NCBI RefSeq assembly: GCF_900101985.1
Contig: NZ_FNAR01000003.1
Span: 186,001 to 250,000, forward strand
Length of the DNA stretch: 64,000 nt
Direction of reading: 5' to 3'
Source: Bhargavaea beijingensis
Lineage (GTDB): Bacteria; Bacillota; Bacilli; Bacillales_A; Planococcaceae
Of the stretch, positions 52,527 through 60,744 are shown piece by piece. Under the pieces are notes generated by a model, which made no database searches, was not told the DNA's origin, and saw only the letters and a program-made list of their open reading frames with translations. The stretch's first letter is position 1, and every line of letters starts with the position of its first letter. A program made the translations under genes and the position numbers.

Positions 52527-53720
52527 TCATTTATGAACCCCGTTCAAATAATCCGACGCAAACCCGCACATGGCGGTGATGCCGGCCGGAATCGCCTGCT
52601 CATCGAAGACGATTCCCGGATTGTGGAGCGATAGGTGGGTGCGGCTGTCTTTGTCGTTCCTCGTTCCAAGGCGGAACAGCATGCCCGGAATCTGCTCCAG
52701 GTAATAGGCGAAGTCCTCGCTGCCCGTCGACGGTTCTTTCAGGTAATCGATATTTTCCTGGCCGAGGTGCGTTTTCAGCGACTGCTCAAGCAGGCCGGTC
52801 AGATGAGGATCATTGATGACCGGCGGGCAGCCGGCGCCCTTGAATTCAACATCCGCCTCTGCATTGGAGGCGGCCGCGACATGGTGGGCGATTTCCTTCA
52901 TGCGCTTTTTGATGTAGTCGCGGGTCGTGTGGCTGAGCGTCCGGACGGTTCCCGACACTTTCACATCGGTCGCGATGACATTGTCCGCCGAACCGCCGTC
53001 GATCTGGCCCGCCGTGATGACAGCCGGGTCGAAAGGCGACAGGTTCCTGGAGATGATGCGCTGGAACAGGTCTACGATGTCACCTGCGACCGGCACGGGG
53101 TCGACGGCTTTCTCAGGATGGGCCCCGTGTCCGCCGGTGCCTTTCACCGTCACATGGAACGTATCGTTCGCCGCCGTCATCGGGCCGGGGCGGATGCCGA
53201 TCTTCCCGGCATCGGTCGACGGCCATGTGTGGAGGCACACCGCGTGGTCCGGCTTCGGATTCTCAAGCACCCCCGCCTTGATCAGTTCGGAAGCGCCGCC
53301 TGCCTTTTCCTCCGATGGCTGGAAGACGAACTTGATCGTCCCTTTCCAGTTGTCCCTCATCCGTTCCAGCACCTTTGCCGCTCCGATCAGCACAGTCGTA
53401 TGAATGTCATGGCCGCAAGCGTGCATGACATTCGGCTTTTCAGACGCGAACTCGACACCGGACTCCTCCATGAGCGGCAACGCGTCCAGGTCCGCCCGCA
53501 GCATCAGGACGGGCCCGTCTCCGTCCTTTCCGTACATCAGACCGACCGCACCCGTCTCAAGCCCGAGTTCCTGCCACTCGATCGACGTGTCTTCCAGCTG
53601 TGCCTTCACGAAGCCGGTCGTCTCATATTCCTCATGGCTCAGCTCCGGATGGGCATGGATATGCCTCCGGATCCGGATCATTTCGTCCTGTATCTCTTTC
53701 ACCAAATGTTGCAGTTCCAT
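52527..53720 (-). CDS. M20-family amidohydrolase (N-acyl-L-amino acid/hippurate hydrolase type)
   Basis: The 397-residue enzyme shows RRHIHAHPELSHEEYET, LRADLDALPLMEESG, MHACGHDIHTT (metal-binding Cys/His) and PSEEKAGGASELI (catalytic Glu), plus TGSEDFAYYLEQIPG near the end. This is the M20D pattern of bacterial N-acyl amino acid and N-acetyl-diaminopimelate deacylases. It is a single-gene unit, so the substrate is not indicated. Confidence 0.9.
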   Translation of the reverse strand: MELQHLVKEIQDEMIRIRRHIHAHPELSHEEYETTGFVKAQLEDTSIEWQELGLETGAVGLMYGKDGDGPVLMLRADLDALPLMEESGVEFASEKPNVMHACGHDIHTTVLIGAAKVLERMRDNWKGTIKFVFQPSEEKAGGASELIKAGVLENPKPDHAVCLHTWPSTDAGKIGIRPGPMTAANDTFHVTVKGTGGHGAHPEKAVDPVPVAGDIVDLFQRIISRNLSPFDPAVITAGQIDGGSADNVIATDVKVSGTVRTLSHTTRDYIKKRMKEIAHHVAAASNAEADVEFKGAGCPPVINDPHLTGLLEQSLKTHLGQENIDYLKEPSTGSEDFAYYLEQIPGMLFRLGTRNDKDSRTHLSLHNPGIVFDEQAIPAGITAMCGFASDYLNGVHK

Positions 53721-53917
53721 CGAATCCTCCGTTCCGTAATGGGTTGGGGCGAGTTCCCCGATAGTCTTCCATTACCCGGTTCCGGAAAGAGGTATGTATT
53801 TAATTGAATACCGACTGCCCTTGCATCCGGATAAGGGACTTCGAAGACGGGCAGCTTGGATGAGCCCGTTCGCTATAGGGTGACGGGTTGGTGTACGTCC
53901 GCAAGACGCCATCCGAT

Positions 53918-53956
53918 AAAAAAGCATGCACCCTTTCTCCGGGCGCATGCTTTTTT
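53918..53956 (-). terminator. Terminator of comK
   Basis: AAAAAAGCATGC pairs with GCATGCTTTTTT around a 15-base loop, followed by poly-T in the leftward direction. The gap 53721-53975 holds nothing else recognisable. Confidence 0.87.
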
Positions 53957-53975
53957 ATGCTGAAACCGTTGGCCG

Positions 53976-54521
53976 TCAGGAGTCTTCGAAATTCCTGCCG
54001 CCATCCCGCTTCACGAGATGATAGCATTTCTTCGGCTCCCGGATGAGAAACATCCGGGTGGTCCGGCGCTCGACAAGCTGGTATTTGAACCGGAGGGCTT
54101 TCTGGAACTGATTGTGGAAGCTGAAACGGCTGACAGGCAGTGTGACGGTGTGGCCGTTAGTAAGCGTCACGCAAGTCTTCCCTTTCTCCACCGCCTCGTA
54201 GCGGTCAATGTGGTGGAGGGCAAACCAAGTGCAGTCTTCGCGCGACGGTGAAGTGGTCGGGAAAAGGATGATCGTCTCTTCCCCGTCAATGCGGACGGGC
54301 GTGTTATGTGTTCTTGACAGGATGTAATTGGCGCCGTCCCGCGCACCGCGGAAGCTCGTTCCTTGTAACCGCAGCGTGCGGTCTATCAATTGCGTCGGAC
54401 TCTCCCCAATCGTGACATACTCGTCCGGCAGCAGCACCTTGGCGTGCAGGTCCCCACAAGCGTCATACTCCGGAACAATCCCCATCGTTTCCTGTCTGAT
54501 CTCGAACATATCCGTACTCAT
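53976..54521 (-). CDS. comK: Competence transcription factor ComK
   Basis: This 181-residue protein matches ComK in length and in the conserved motifs YDACGDLHAKVLLPD, LIDRTLRLQGTSFRGARDGA, SPSREDCTWFALHHI and SFHNQFQKALRFKYQLV. ComK binds AT-rich boxes as a tetramer and turns on DNA uptake genes in Bacilli. A leftward promoter-like TAGACT-18-TATAAT lies about 200 bases upstream in an AT-rich region. I see no clear pair of AAAA-N5-TTTT autoregulatory boxes. Confidence 0.9.
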   Translation of the reverse strand: MSTDMFEIRQETMGIVPEYDACGDLHAKVLLPDEYVTIGESPTQLIDRTLRLQGTSFRGARDGANYILSRTHNTPVRIDGEETIILFPTTSPSREDCTWFALHHIDRYEAVEKGKTCVTLTNGHTVTLPVSRFSFHNQFQKALRFKYQLVERRTTRMFLIREPKKCYHLVKRDGGRNFEDS

Positions 54522-54723
54522 GTCCCCATCCCCTTTGGTCTCATTTTTCCCCGCTTTCTTATCCGGAAATGCCCCAAACCCCTTTACTTACCCGCTTGCC
54601 CTTCGCATCCCCTCACCTCACACCCCTCGATTAAAAAAGGGAACCGGACTGACAAGGAAGTAAATGACCCCACAAAAATCCATATCATTGGAATAAATGA
54701 GTAAAGATTCCCTTAATACCTCT

Positions 54724-54753
54724 ATTATAGATAAAACAAGGTAGTAAAGTCTA
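54724..54753 (-). promoter_or_regulatory. Possible comK promoter
   Basis: Read leftward, TAGACT, an 18-base spacer and TATAAT lie in the AT-rich part of the gap. The leader before comK would be about 200 bases long. Confidence 0.45.
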
Positions 54754-54759
54754 TCTATT

Positions 54760-54789
54760 TTGACAATTAAAGTTGATAATTGCTAAAAT
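54760..54789 (+). promoter_or_regulatory. Strong rightward sigma-A promoter in the comK upstream gap
   Basis: TTGACA (consensus), an 18-base spacer and an extended -10 TGCTAAAAT face away from comK. No protein gene lies on the plus strand downstream until past 57000, so the product is probably a non-coding RNA. Confidence 0.65.
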
Positions 54790-54795
54790 TTGCCG

Positions 54796-54930
54796 AAAGA
54801 TTCCGCGAGAAAGAAGGAAATGTTAAGAAAATCGGGCGGCACGCTGCACTCGATAAAGACCCGATGAGCATTCAATAGCAAACGGCGGGAACTCGGTGCT
54901 TGAAGCGCACCGCCGTCCCCACCGTTTGCA
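54796..54930 (+). ncRNA. Candidate small RNA convergent with the 475-residue gene
   Basis: The transcript from the promoter at 54760 would run to a long hairpin at 54878-54929, where GCAAACGG pairs with CCGTTTGC and inner pairing extends the stem. Only a weak T/C-rich stretch (ATCTCTTATCTT) follows. A 13-codon frame at 54828 is the only coding potential. The same hairpin could serve the convergent leftward gene ending at 54955. The 433-base gap 54522-54954 otherwise has only promoters. Confidence 0.4.
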
Positions 54931-54954
54931 TCTCTTATCTTCCCAAAAGATATC

Positions 54955-56382
54955 TCAGCTTGGCTTCACCGCACTGTTTTCCGTCCTCTTCATCCACGGA
55001 ACCGTCTCCGGCCTGCCGGTCCGCTCCCCGCCAACCAGCAAGTTCATGTATTGCCCGGTATACCCCATCAAGTGGAGCAGGACGAGTTCGAGGTACTGGA
55101 TGCCAAGCTGGAGGATGGCCTCCTTGTCCCAGTCGTTGAGTGTCTGCAGATTGCGCCGGTTGGCGTGGATCGTCTCCTTGTAGTACGCGGCAATCAGCTG
55201 CGGGCCGTCCGCGTAGCCGCCGACACGGATGGTGTGCCGGGGGATGGCTGTAGGGATGGTGCAAAACTGGAGAAGCCGGCGGATCTGCATATCAACCGGA
55301 AATCGCTCAAACTCCTGTGCGGATAAGATTTTCTCTTCCTCGACGAGCACTTTCCACGCCAGTTTTACCAATGCGGCATGCACAGACACGATTCGGTTCT
55401 CCACAAAGCCCTCCGATTTCGCACTGAGGTACCATTGCAACAGCCGAGGCAAGGTCTGCTGCCAATGCGGGATCGTGAATTTCTCGATTACGCTTTCCAC
55501 CAGGCGGCTCAACTTGTCCCCGGGGTCATTTTCAACACCCGGACACCAGTTGGCCTCGTTTTTCCAGCTATCGACGGCCGGCAGCCGGTACTGTTTGATC
55601 ACGCCCCCATTTGCGTAGCTTCCATGGATGCTGCAGATGCCGACACGACGCCCCGCATTAAAGGACAGCACCCAATTCAGCGCATCGATGAGTTCATTGA
55701 CCGTCTTCGGGTCGGCCGGCTGCCTGTCCGTCCGTTCGATCAGGCCCGCGTGCGTCACGCCGTAGCCACCCAGTTCATCCAGGCTGCGATACGTTTCGTC
55801 GTAGTTATGGACCTGGTCGAATGTGATCCGGTATGCCCCGTATCGGGCCCGGAGCCTTCCCCTGTAAATCGAGTTCAGATAACGGATCGGCTCCCCGGCT
55901 GTTCCGTAAAAGTTCACAACCGAGAAATGAACGCGGTCTGCCGGCCGGAACGGCTGGCTGAACGATTCCTTTACGGTCCCCGCCAGCTCAGCCCTTTCCG
56001 TGTTAAAACGATTAATGAACGCTTCACCGTGAAAACCGTTCGGTGTCTGGATCCGGTACGTGCGGAAAATCGATTCCACCAATAGGTTTCCGGCTTTCTC
56101 CGCAGAGATTCCGAGATCGGTCAGGGTGCCGACCCACTCAATCTTCATTTCGGGATACCATTTAAGTGTGACCTGCCCATTAAGATGAAACATGTCCTGG
56201 TCGTCTTCAAGCGAAAATTCTCCTGAATACAGGTTCACCGCCTGGTTGACGAAGTTCATTCTGAGCGGGGAGACCAATGCATCCTCCACACCCGCCGGAA
56301 TCCTTTCCTCTATTCCGGATAGCCGTATTGCCTGCCTCCGACGAGCCGATTCCACATTCATTTTAAATTGTCTCCTCTCCAT
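54955..56382 (-). CDS. Protein of unknown function (475 residues)
   Basis: This is a soluble protein with an acidic N-terminus. A beta-rich first half contains EDDQDMFHLNGQVTLKWYP and VNFYGTAGEPIRYLNSIYRG. A helical second half ends KEAILQLGIQYLELVLLHLMGYTGQYMNLL, a pattern reminiscent of C-terminal HEPN-like helical domains, but I find no clear R-x4-H. It stands alone, flanked by a candidate sRNA and a long non-coding stretch. The ribosome binding site GGAGAGG supports the start. The two-part architecture recalls large single-gene defence proteins, but this is speculation. Confidence 0.6.
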   Translation of the reverse strand: MERRQFKMNVESARRRQAIRLSGIEERIPAGVEDALVSPLRMNFVNQAVNLYSGEFSLEDDQDMFHLNGQVTLKWYPEMKIEWVGTLTDLGISAEKAGNLLVESIFRTYRIQTPNGFHGEAFINRFNTERAELAGTVKESFSQPFRPADRVHFSVVNFYGTAGEPIRYLNSIYRGRLRARYGAYRITFDQVHNYDETYRSLDELGGYGVTHAGLIERTDRQPADPKTVNELIDALNWVLSFNAGRRVGICSIHGSYANGGVIKQYRLPAVDSWKNEANWCPGVENDPGDKLSRLVESVIEKFTIPHWQQTLPRLLQWYLSAKSEGFVENRIVSVHAALVKLAWKVLVEEEKILSAQEFERFPVDMQIRRLLQFCTIPTAIPRHTIRVGGYADGPQLIAAYYKETIHANRRNLQTLNDWDKEAILQLGIQYLELVLLHLMGYTGQYMNLLVGGERTGRPETVPWMKRTENSAVKPS

Positions 56383-56888
56383 TCTTTAACTGTGATCCGT
56401 AATCTTCCGGCCCTTGCAGCACCTTTTGCGGAATCATGCAGGCCCTGTCGAACAAACTCCGTTTGAACGGCTTCCCGTATTCCTGAACACCCAAGTTGCG
56501 ACCCTGTCCGACCACTTGGGACAACCCTCCGGCAGTCTACAATTACCTATGATAAAATCCCTATTTATTTTTTTATCATAGCATTCGGTTCACGATGAAA
56601 ATATAGAACTAAAGGCCGAATAATTCGAATTATTTCATCAATAAGTGCGCTGAATCGACAGCTTGCTTCTCGTCTCGCAGGAGTGAAGCTGTTTCTATGA
56701 AAAATGCCGCCGGTACCCAAGAGCACCAAAAGCCATTCAGGGAGGTACCAAGTTTCACAGGGCCGCGGCTCCGACCAGGGTTCCTCCAGGCTGATCCCGT
56801 TTTGCCGGCTGCCTTTACAATCACATGTCCATCCCCTACACTGGATTTATCGGGGCCAACCCGAAGCATGAAAAACTGCATACCGTCA
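56383..56888. other. Gene-free stretch upstream of the first TPP riboswitch
   Basis: Roughly 500 bases have no frame with a plausible start and ribosome binding site. It contains an 11-bp hairpin (CTATGATAAAA, 56547-56581), probably a terminator, and a mixed region (56640-56880) that I could not assign. I checked it for a T-box because of a GGTACC stretch but the TGGNACCGCG core is absent. Confidence 0.5.
56547..56581. terminator. AT-rich hairpin, possible terminator
   Basis: CTATGATAAAA and TTTTATCATAG are perfect complements separated by 13 bases that include a T-rich run. It is about 165 bases upstream of the 475-residue gene and could end transcription from the thiamine side or elsewhere. 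Confidence 0.4.
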
Positions 56889-56986
56889 TTGCACTGGGGG
56901 TGCCCGTTTTGGGCTGAGATGAGAGCACTGCTCCGATCCCTTTGAACTCGATCAGGTTAGGACCTGCGTGAGGAAGTGCGGCGAAT
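56889..56986 (+). promoter_or_regulatory. TPP riboswitch (THI element) controlling ykoFEDC
   Basis: The conserved core elements are present in order: GGGGGTGCCC, GGCTGAGATGAGA, the CCCTTTGAACTCGATC motif, AGGTTAGGACCTGCGTGAGGAA. An intrinsic terminator at 57031-57058 lies between it and ykoF. Thiamine pyrophosphate binding should terminate transcription. Confidence 0.95.
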
Positions 56987-57030
56987 TTCATGACGCCTTT
57001 CATTTTTTATGGGCATGTTCTGAAATCAAG

Positions 57031-57058
57031 GCTGCATCTTCACGGGTGCAGCTTTTTT
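57031..57058 (+). terminator. Riboswitch expression-platform terminator (ykoF leader)
   Basis: GCTGCA pairs with TGCAGC around a 10-base loop and is followed by TTTTTT, 45 bases after the aptamer and 30 before ykoF. Confidence 0.85.
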
Positions 57059-57088
57059 GTGTTCATTTTCAGAAGGGGGTTTTTAGAA

Positions 57089-57679
57089 ATGGAAGACATG
57101 CATTGTGGAACCAGTCCGATTGTGGGGTTCCGGTTTACGCTGAGCCCGATGACCAATGATTTTGTCGAGGTCATCAAGGGAGCGCTTGAGGAGGTCGATA
57201 CGTCCGCGGTACGGATGCACACAGATGATGTGTCGACGGTCATCCGCGGCAAACAGGGGCACGTGTTCAACGTGGCGAAGGCGCTGGCGCTCCACACGGC
57301 GAAAACCGGCGTGCATGTGGCGCTGAACGGCACGTTTTCCGCAGGCTGCCCGGGAGACTCGGCGGGAGATGCATACCTGGGCAAGCCGGACGAACAGCTG
57401 AACCACGACCGGACCAAGCAATACGTCTCGTCGCAGTTTGCGCTGTACCCGATGAACCACCCGGATTACATGTCGGTCATCTATCGTGAGATCGAGCGCG
57501 CCAAGGAGCGAGGCGTGTTCAATGAGTCGATGCATGACGCAAGCGGCATCCACGGGGATATCCATGATGTGTTCGACTTCTATGAAGAAACGTTCACCCA
57601 CGCCCGCTCCGAGGACCACCGCCACCTCGTCATGACCGTCTCGATGAGCATCAACAGCCCGTCCCATGGGGGGAATTGA
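57089..57679 (+). CDS. ykoF: YkoF-type thiamine/HMP-binding protein
   Basis: This 196-residue protein has two tandem ferredoxin-like repeats, each beginning with a FRFTLSPM/SQFALYPM-like strand. AGAAGGGGG lies 9 bases before the ATG at 57089. An upstream in-frame ATG at 56990 lies within the leader. YkoF of Bacillus binds thiamine or its pyrimidine, and the ykoFEDC operon encodes an ECF importer. It is probably a cytoplasmic substrate-binding accessory. TPP-riboswitch control and gene order make this secure. Confidence 0.93.
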   Translation: MEDMHCGTSPIVGFRFTLSPMTNDFVEVIKGALEEVDTSAVRMHTDDVSTVIRGKQGHVFNVAKALALHTAKTGVHVALNGTFSAGCPGDSAGDAYLGKPDEQLNHDRTKQYVSSQFALYPMNHPDYMSVIYREIERAKERGVFNESMHDASGIHGDIHDVFDFYEETFTHARSEDHRHLVMTVSMSINSPSHGGN

Positions 57680-57680
57680 C

Positions 57681-58262
57681 ATGAGGCAGCCCTGGAAACT
57701 CAAAGAAGTCGTGCTTGCCTCGCTGTTCGGTGTCGTCTTCGGCATCGTGTACCTTGTCGCCGTCCACTTCGGCAACATCTGGGCAGGGCTGATCGGGCCG
57801 ATCGCCTATGAGTGGATGTTCGGCATCTGGTTTATCGTCTCCATCCTTTCGATGGCGATCATCCGGAAACCCGGAGCGGCTTTGCTTCCCGAGACACTCG
57901 CTGCCATCATCGAAGTCATGATCGGCAATGCGGTCGGTCCCCGCCTGATTTTGACAGGGGTCATCCAGGGGCTCGGAGCGGAAGCGGCGTTTGCCGCCAC
58001 CCGCTACCGCCACTTTAATCTGGCGGTCATGATGCTTGCAGGTGCAGGCGCCGCTGTATTCAGCTTCGTGTACGGCTACTTTGTCTCCGGCTATGCGGCA
58101 CTTGACCCGTCATTCGTGTTGCTCATGTTCACGCTGCGCGTGCTGAGCGGTGCCATCATTGCCGGAATCGGCGGCAAGTATATGGCGGACGGCCTGCTGG
58201 CGACGGGCGCGCTGCGCGGGTACGCCATCTCACGGACGAAACAGGGTGGAGCCCGTGCGTGA
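57681..58262 (+). CDS. ykoE: YkoE, ECF transporter S-component for thiamine precursor (HMP)
   Basis: The 193-residue membrane protein has about six helices (VVLASLFGVVFGIVYLVAVHF, ..., VLLMFTLRVLSGAIIAGIGG). GGGGGG precedes the ATG at 57681, one base after the ykoF stop. It binds the vitamin or precursor in the membrane and passes it to the energising module encoded by the next two genes. Confidence 0.92.
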   Translation: MRQPWKLKEVVLASLFGVVFGIVYLVAVHFGNIWAGLIGPIAYEWMFGIWFIVSILSMAIIRKPGAALLPETLAAIIEVMIGNAVGPRLILTGVIQGLGAEAAFAATRYRHFNLAVMMLAGAGAAVFSFVYGYFVSGYAALDPSFVLLMFTLRVLSGAIIAGIGGKYMADGLLATGALRGYAISRTKQGGARA

Positions 58263-59682
58263 AGCCGTCGTCTCCCTTGCTGATGTTTCGTTCCGCTTTC
58301 CGGAAGACCCGGACAACACGCTTACCGGCCTGACATTCGAAATCCATCCGGGCGAGCGGGTCGCCATCAGCGGGCCGAGCGGCTGCGGCAAAAGCACCCT
58401 GCTTTACCTGCTGAACCGGCTTTATCCGCTGAACTGCGACGGCATTGTTGAAGGTGACATCCGGCTGTTCGGGAAACGTGCGGAGGAATACCGGCCGGGC
58501 GAAATCAACCGGCTGATCGCAACCGTCTTCCAAGATCCGGATTCGCAGTTCTGCATGACCACCGTCGAGGAGGAACTCGCCTTCACGCTGGAAAACCTGC
58601 GGGTTCCCCGCTCCGACATGGACCGAAGAATCGGAGACGTCCTGGCAAAGACCGGTCTCGCGGCTTTCCGCCATTCAATCATCCAGTCGCTGTCCGGCGG
58701 GCAGAAGCAACGGGTCGCGACCGCCTGCGCATTGGTCGCGGAGCCGGAAATCCTTCTTTTGGACGAACCGCTCGCCCACCTCGACCCGCTGACCGCCCGG
58801 AATTTTGTCCGGTGGCTGGACGGGCTCCAGAAGCAGACCGGCCTGACAGTCGTTGTGGTGGAGCACCGGCTGGACCTGTGGGAAGAGTTCTTCGGAAGGG
58901 AGATGACACTCGGGCCCGGCGGCCGGCTTCTCGCGGACAAGCCGGCTGTCCCGAAGCCCCCGACTGAATTTCCGGGACGCTTGTCTCGCATGACCGCCAA
59001 GCCTTCCCTCTCCGTCACGGGCCTGTCGGTTGAAATCGGCGGGAAGCAGCTGCTCGCCCCTCTTTCATTTGAGGCCGCAGAAGGCGAAGTCTCCGTCATC
59101 GCGGGACCGAACGGGAGCGGGAAATCGACGCTCGCCAAGGCGCTTTGCGGCATCTACAAACACAATGGAACCGTCCGGTCGACCGGTACCGGCTATGTTC
59201 CCCAGTCGCCGGAATTCCTGTTTCTCACGAATTCCGTCCGGGACGAACTGGCGTTTTCGGGCCTCGCCGCGCCGGAAACGCTGGACGACCTCGCCGGCCG
59301 GCTGAAGCTGGAGCCGATCCGGGAAGCGAATCCGTTTTCGGTCAGCCACGGCCAGAAGCGCCGCGTCGCAATCGGCGCCATGCTCGCCGACAACCGTCCG
59401 GTCATCATCATGGACGAACCGACATCCGGCCAGGATGCCGCAAGTCTCCGGGAACTGTTTTCCTTGATCGACGAGCGTTCGCGGGAAGGCGTCACATTCC
59501 TGGTCATTACCCACGACATGGAATTCGCCGCGGGCGTTGCCGACTCGGTCCTTCTGATCAAAGACGGCCGGATGACCGGGAAATTCAGGGCAGAAGACGT
59601 GTGGGAAGAACCGGCACTGCTGGATGCACACCACCTTCTCCCGCCGAAAGGAGCGGACCGCCGTGCGCCGGCTTTTGCATGA
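58255..59682 (+). CDS. ykoD: YkoD, double ATPase subunit of the thiamine ECF transporter
   Basis: This 475-residue protein contains two ABC domains. The first has [28 protein letters not shown] and LLLDEPLAHLD. The second has AGPNGSGKSTLAK, a variant signature VSHGQKRRVAIGAML and IIMDEPTSGQD. The GTG at 58255 overlaps the ykoE stop. GTG 58246 is a second possibility. It energises transport together with YkoC. Confidence 0.92.
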   Translation: MREAVVSLADVSFRFPEDPDNTLTGLTFEIHPGERVAISGPSGCGKSTLLYLLNRLYPLNCDGIVEGDIRLFGKRAEEYRPGEINRLIATVFQDPDSQFCMTTVEEELAFTLENLRVPRSDMDRRIGDVLAKTGLAAFRHSIIQSLSGGQKQRVATACALVAEPEILLLDEPLAHLDPLTARNFVRWLDGLQKQTGLTVVVVEHRLDLWEEFFGREMTLGPGGRLLADKPAVPKPPTEFPGRLSRMTAKPSLSVTGLSVEIGGKQLLAPLSFEAAEGEVSVIAGPNGSGKSTLAKALCGIYKHNGTVRSTGTGYVPQSPEFLFLTNSVRDELAFSGLAAPETLDDLAGRLKLEPIREANPFSVSHGQKRRVAIGAMLADNRPVIIMDEPTSGQDAASLRELFSLIDERSREGVTFLVITHDMEFAAGVADSVLLIKDGRMTGKFRAEDVWEEPALLDAHHLLPPKGADRRAPAFA

Positions 59683-60421
59683 CATGAACCCGTCGGTCAA
59701 GTTCATCATCGTGACTGTCTCGATGCTCACGATGGCTTTCTTTTTCAACCCGTGGACACCGCTTTTATTCTGGCTCGGAATCCTCGCCATGCAGTTGACG
59801 ATGAGCCGGATCAACTGGAAGCTGTGGACGCTCATGATGCTGCCTTTCACGCTCGGCGCAGCCGGCTACCTGTGGACGACGCTCGTCTTCGGGGCGGACA
59901 CCGGCGGTGAAGTGGTCGGATCCTTTGCCGGCATCGAGGTCACCGACAAACAGTGGGCACACGCCTGGTCACTGACTTTCCGGGTCATGGCCTTCTCGAC
60001 GCTGTCTCTTCTGTTCGCATTCACGACCAATCCGGTCACCTTCGTCATGAGCCTGATGCAGCAGCTGAAAATCCCGCCGAAGATCGCCTACGGCACGATG
60101 GTCGGCTATCAGTTCCTGCCCGTCCTGAAAGACGAACTCAACCAGATCCGGCAGGCCCAGCGCCTGCGAGGCATCGGCCGGGACCGGCATTGGGGGCAGC
60201 GGATCGCCGGCACGAGGCGGCTCCTGATCCCGATGCTTGCCGGCGCCGTCCGGAAAGCCGAACGCGCCGCCTTCGCGATGGAAGCGAGGGGCTTCACCGG
60301 AGAACGGCGGAAGGAATTTTATCAACCGGTTCACATTTGCAGCCGTGACTATGTGCTGGCCGGCATTTTCTTGATGGTGCTTGCTGCAAGCTGCGCAGGA
60401 GGCGTCCTGCTTGGGAATTGA
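59663..60421 (+). CDS. ykoC: YkoC, transmembrane (T) component of the thiamine ECF transporter
   Basis: The 252-residue protein has four to five hydrophobic helices and the cytosolic coupling region with the two Ala-Arg-Gly-type motifs of ECF T-components (QAQRLRGIGRD, FAMEARGFTGE). The GTG at 59663 overlaps ykoD and follows AAAGGAG. It scaffolds the S-component and the ATPases. Confidence 0.92.
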   Translation: MRRLLHDMNPSVKFIIVTVSMLTMAFFFNPWTPLLFWLGILAMQLTMSRINWKLWTLMMLPFTLGAAGYLWTTLVFGADTGGEVVGSFAGIEVTDKQWAHAWSLTFRVMAFSTLSLLFAFTTNPVTFVMSLMQQLKIPPKIAYGTMVGYQFLPVLKDELNQIRQAQRLRGIGRDRHWGQRIAGTRRLLIPMLAGAVRKAERAAFAMEARGFTGERRKEFYQPVHICSRDYVLAGIFLMVLAASCAGGVLLGN

Positions 60422-60525
60422 CAGCAAAAACAGCGCCTGAAGCGCGGTATTGATCACCTGCACGTTCAAAGCCGTCTTGAACGCCCGCCGCATTTATGAC
60501 ATGATAGACCAGAACTTCATACCGA

Positions 60526-60618
60526 CATGTGGGGGGACCGGTGTGGCCGGTTGAGAGTGCGCTCATTAGGCGCTGACCCTTTGAACCTGATCTGGTTAGG
60601 ACCGGCGTAGGGAAACAA
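60526..60618 (+). promoter_or_regulatory. TPP riboswitch controlling the thiYXZ operon
   Basis: The element contains GGGGGGACCGG, GGTTGAGAGTGC, ACCCTTTGAACCTGATC and GGTTAGGACCGGCGTAGGGAA, i.e. the full THI-box order. It lies in the 322-base gap 60422-60744, which also holds a terminator. Regulation by transcription termination is expected. Confidence 0.96.
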
Positions 60619-60648
60619 TCTGCGAGACACCACCTCTCGCCTTTTCCA

Positions 60649-60683
60649 GCGTGTCCGGGCTTCTGCCTGGGCATGCTTTTTTT
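60649..60683 (+). terminator. Riboswitch expression-platform terminator (thiY leader)
   Basis: GCGTGTCCGGGC pairs with GCCTGGGCATGC (wobble allowed) around TTCT and is followed by TTTTTTT. It is 31 bases after the aptamer and 62 bases before thiY. Confidence 0.88.
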
Positions 60684-60744
60684 GCCTGGTGCGGCAGCCC
60701 GCGCCCCCCTGTCGGGAAAAACATTACAAGGGGGTACCCTCATC

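Noticed and set aside
56700-56800. T-box leader upstream of the thiamine operon
   Set aside because: A GGTACC stretch is present but the invariant T-box core TGGNACCGCG and a specifier stem are not. The real regulatory element is the TPP aptamer further downstream.
56630-56881. Small leftward gene of 83 codons
   Set aside because: No ribosome binding site, no recognisable protein features, and it ends in the leader region of the riboswitch.
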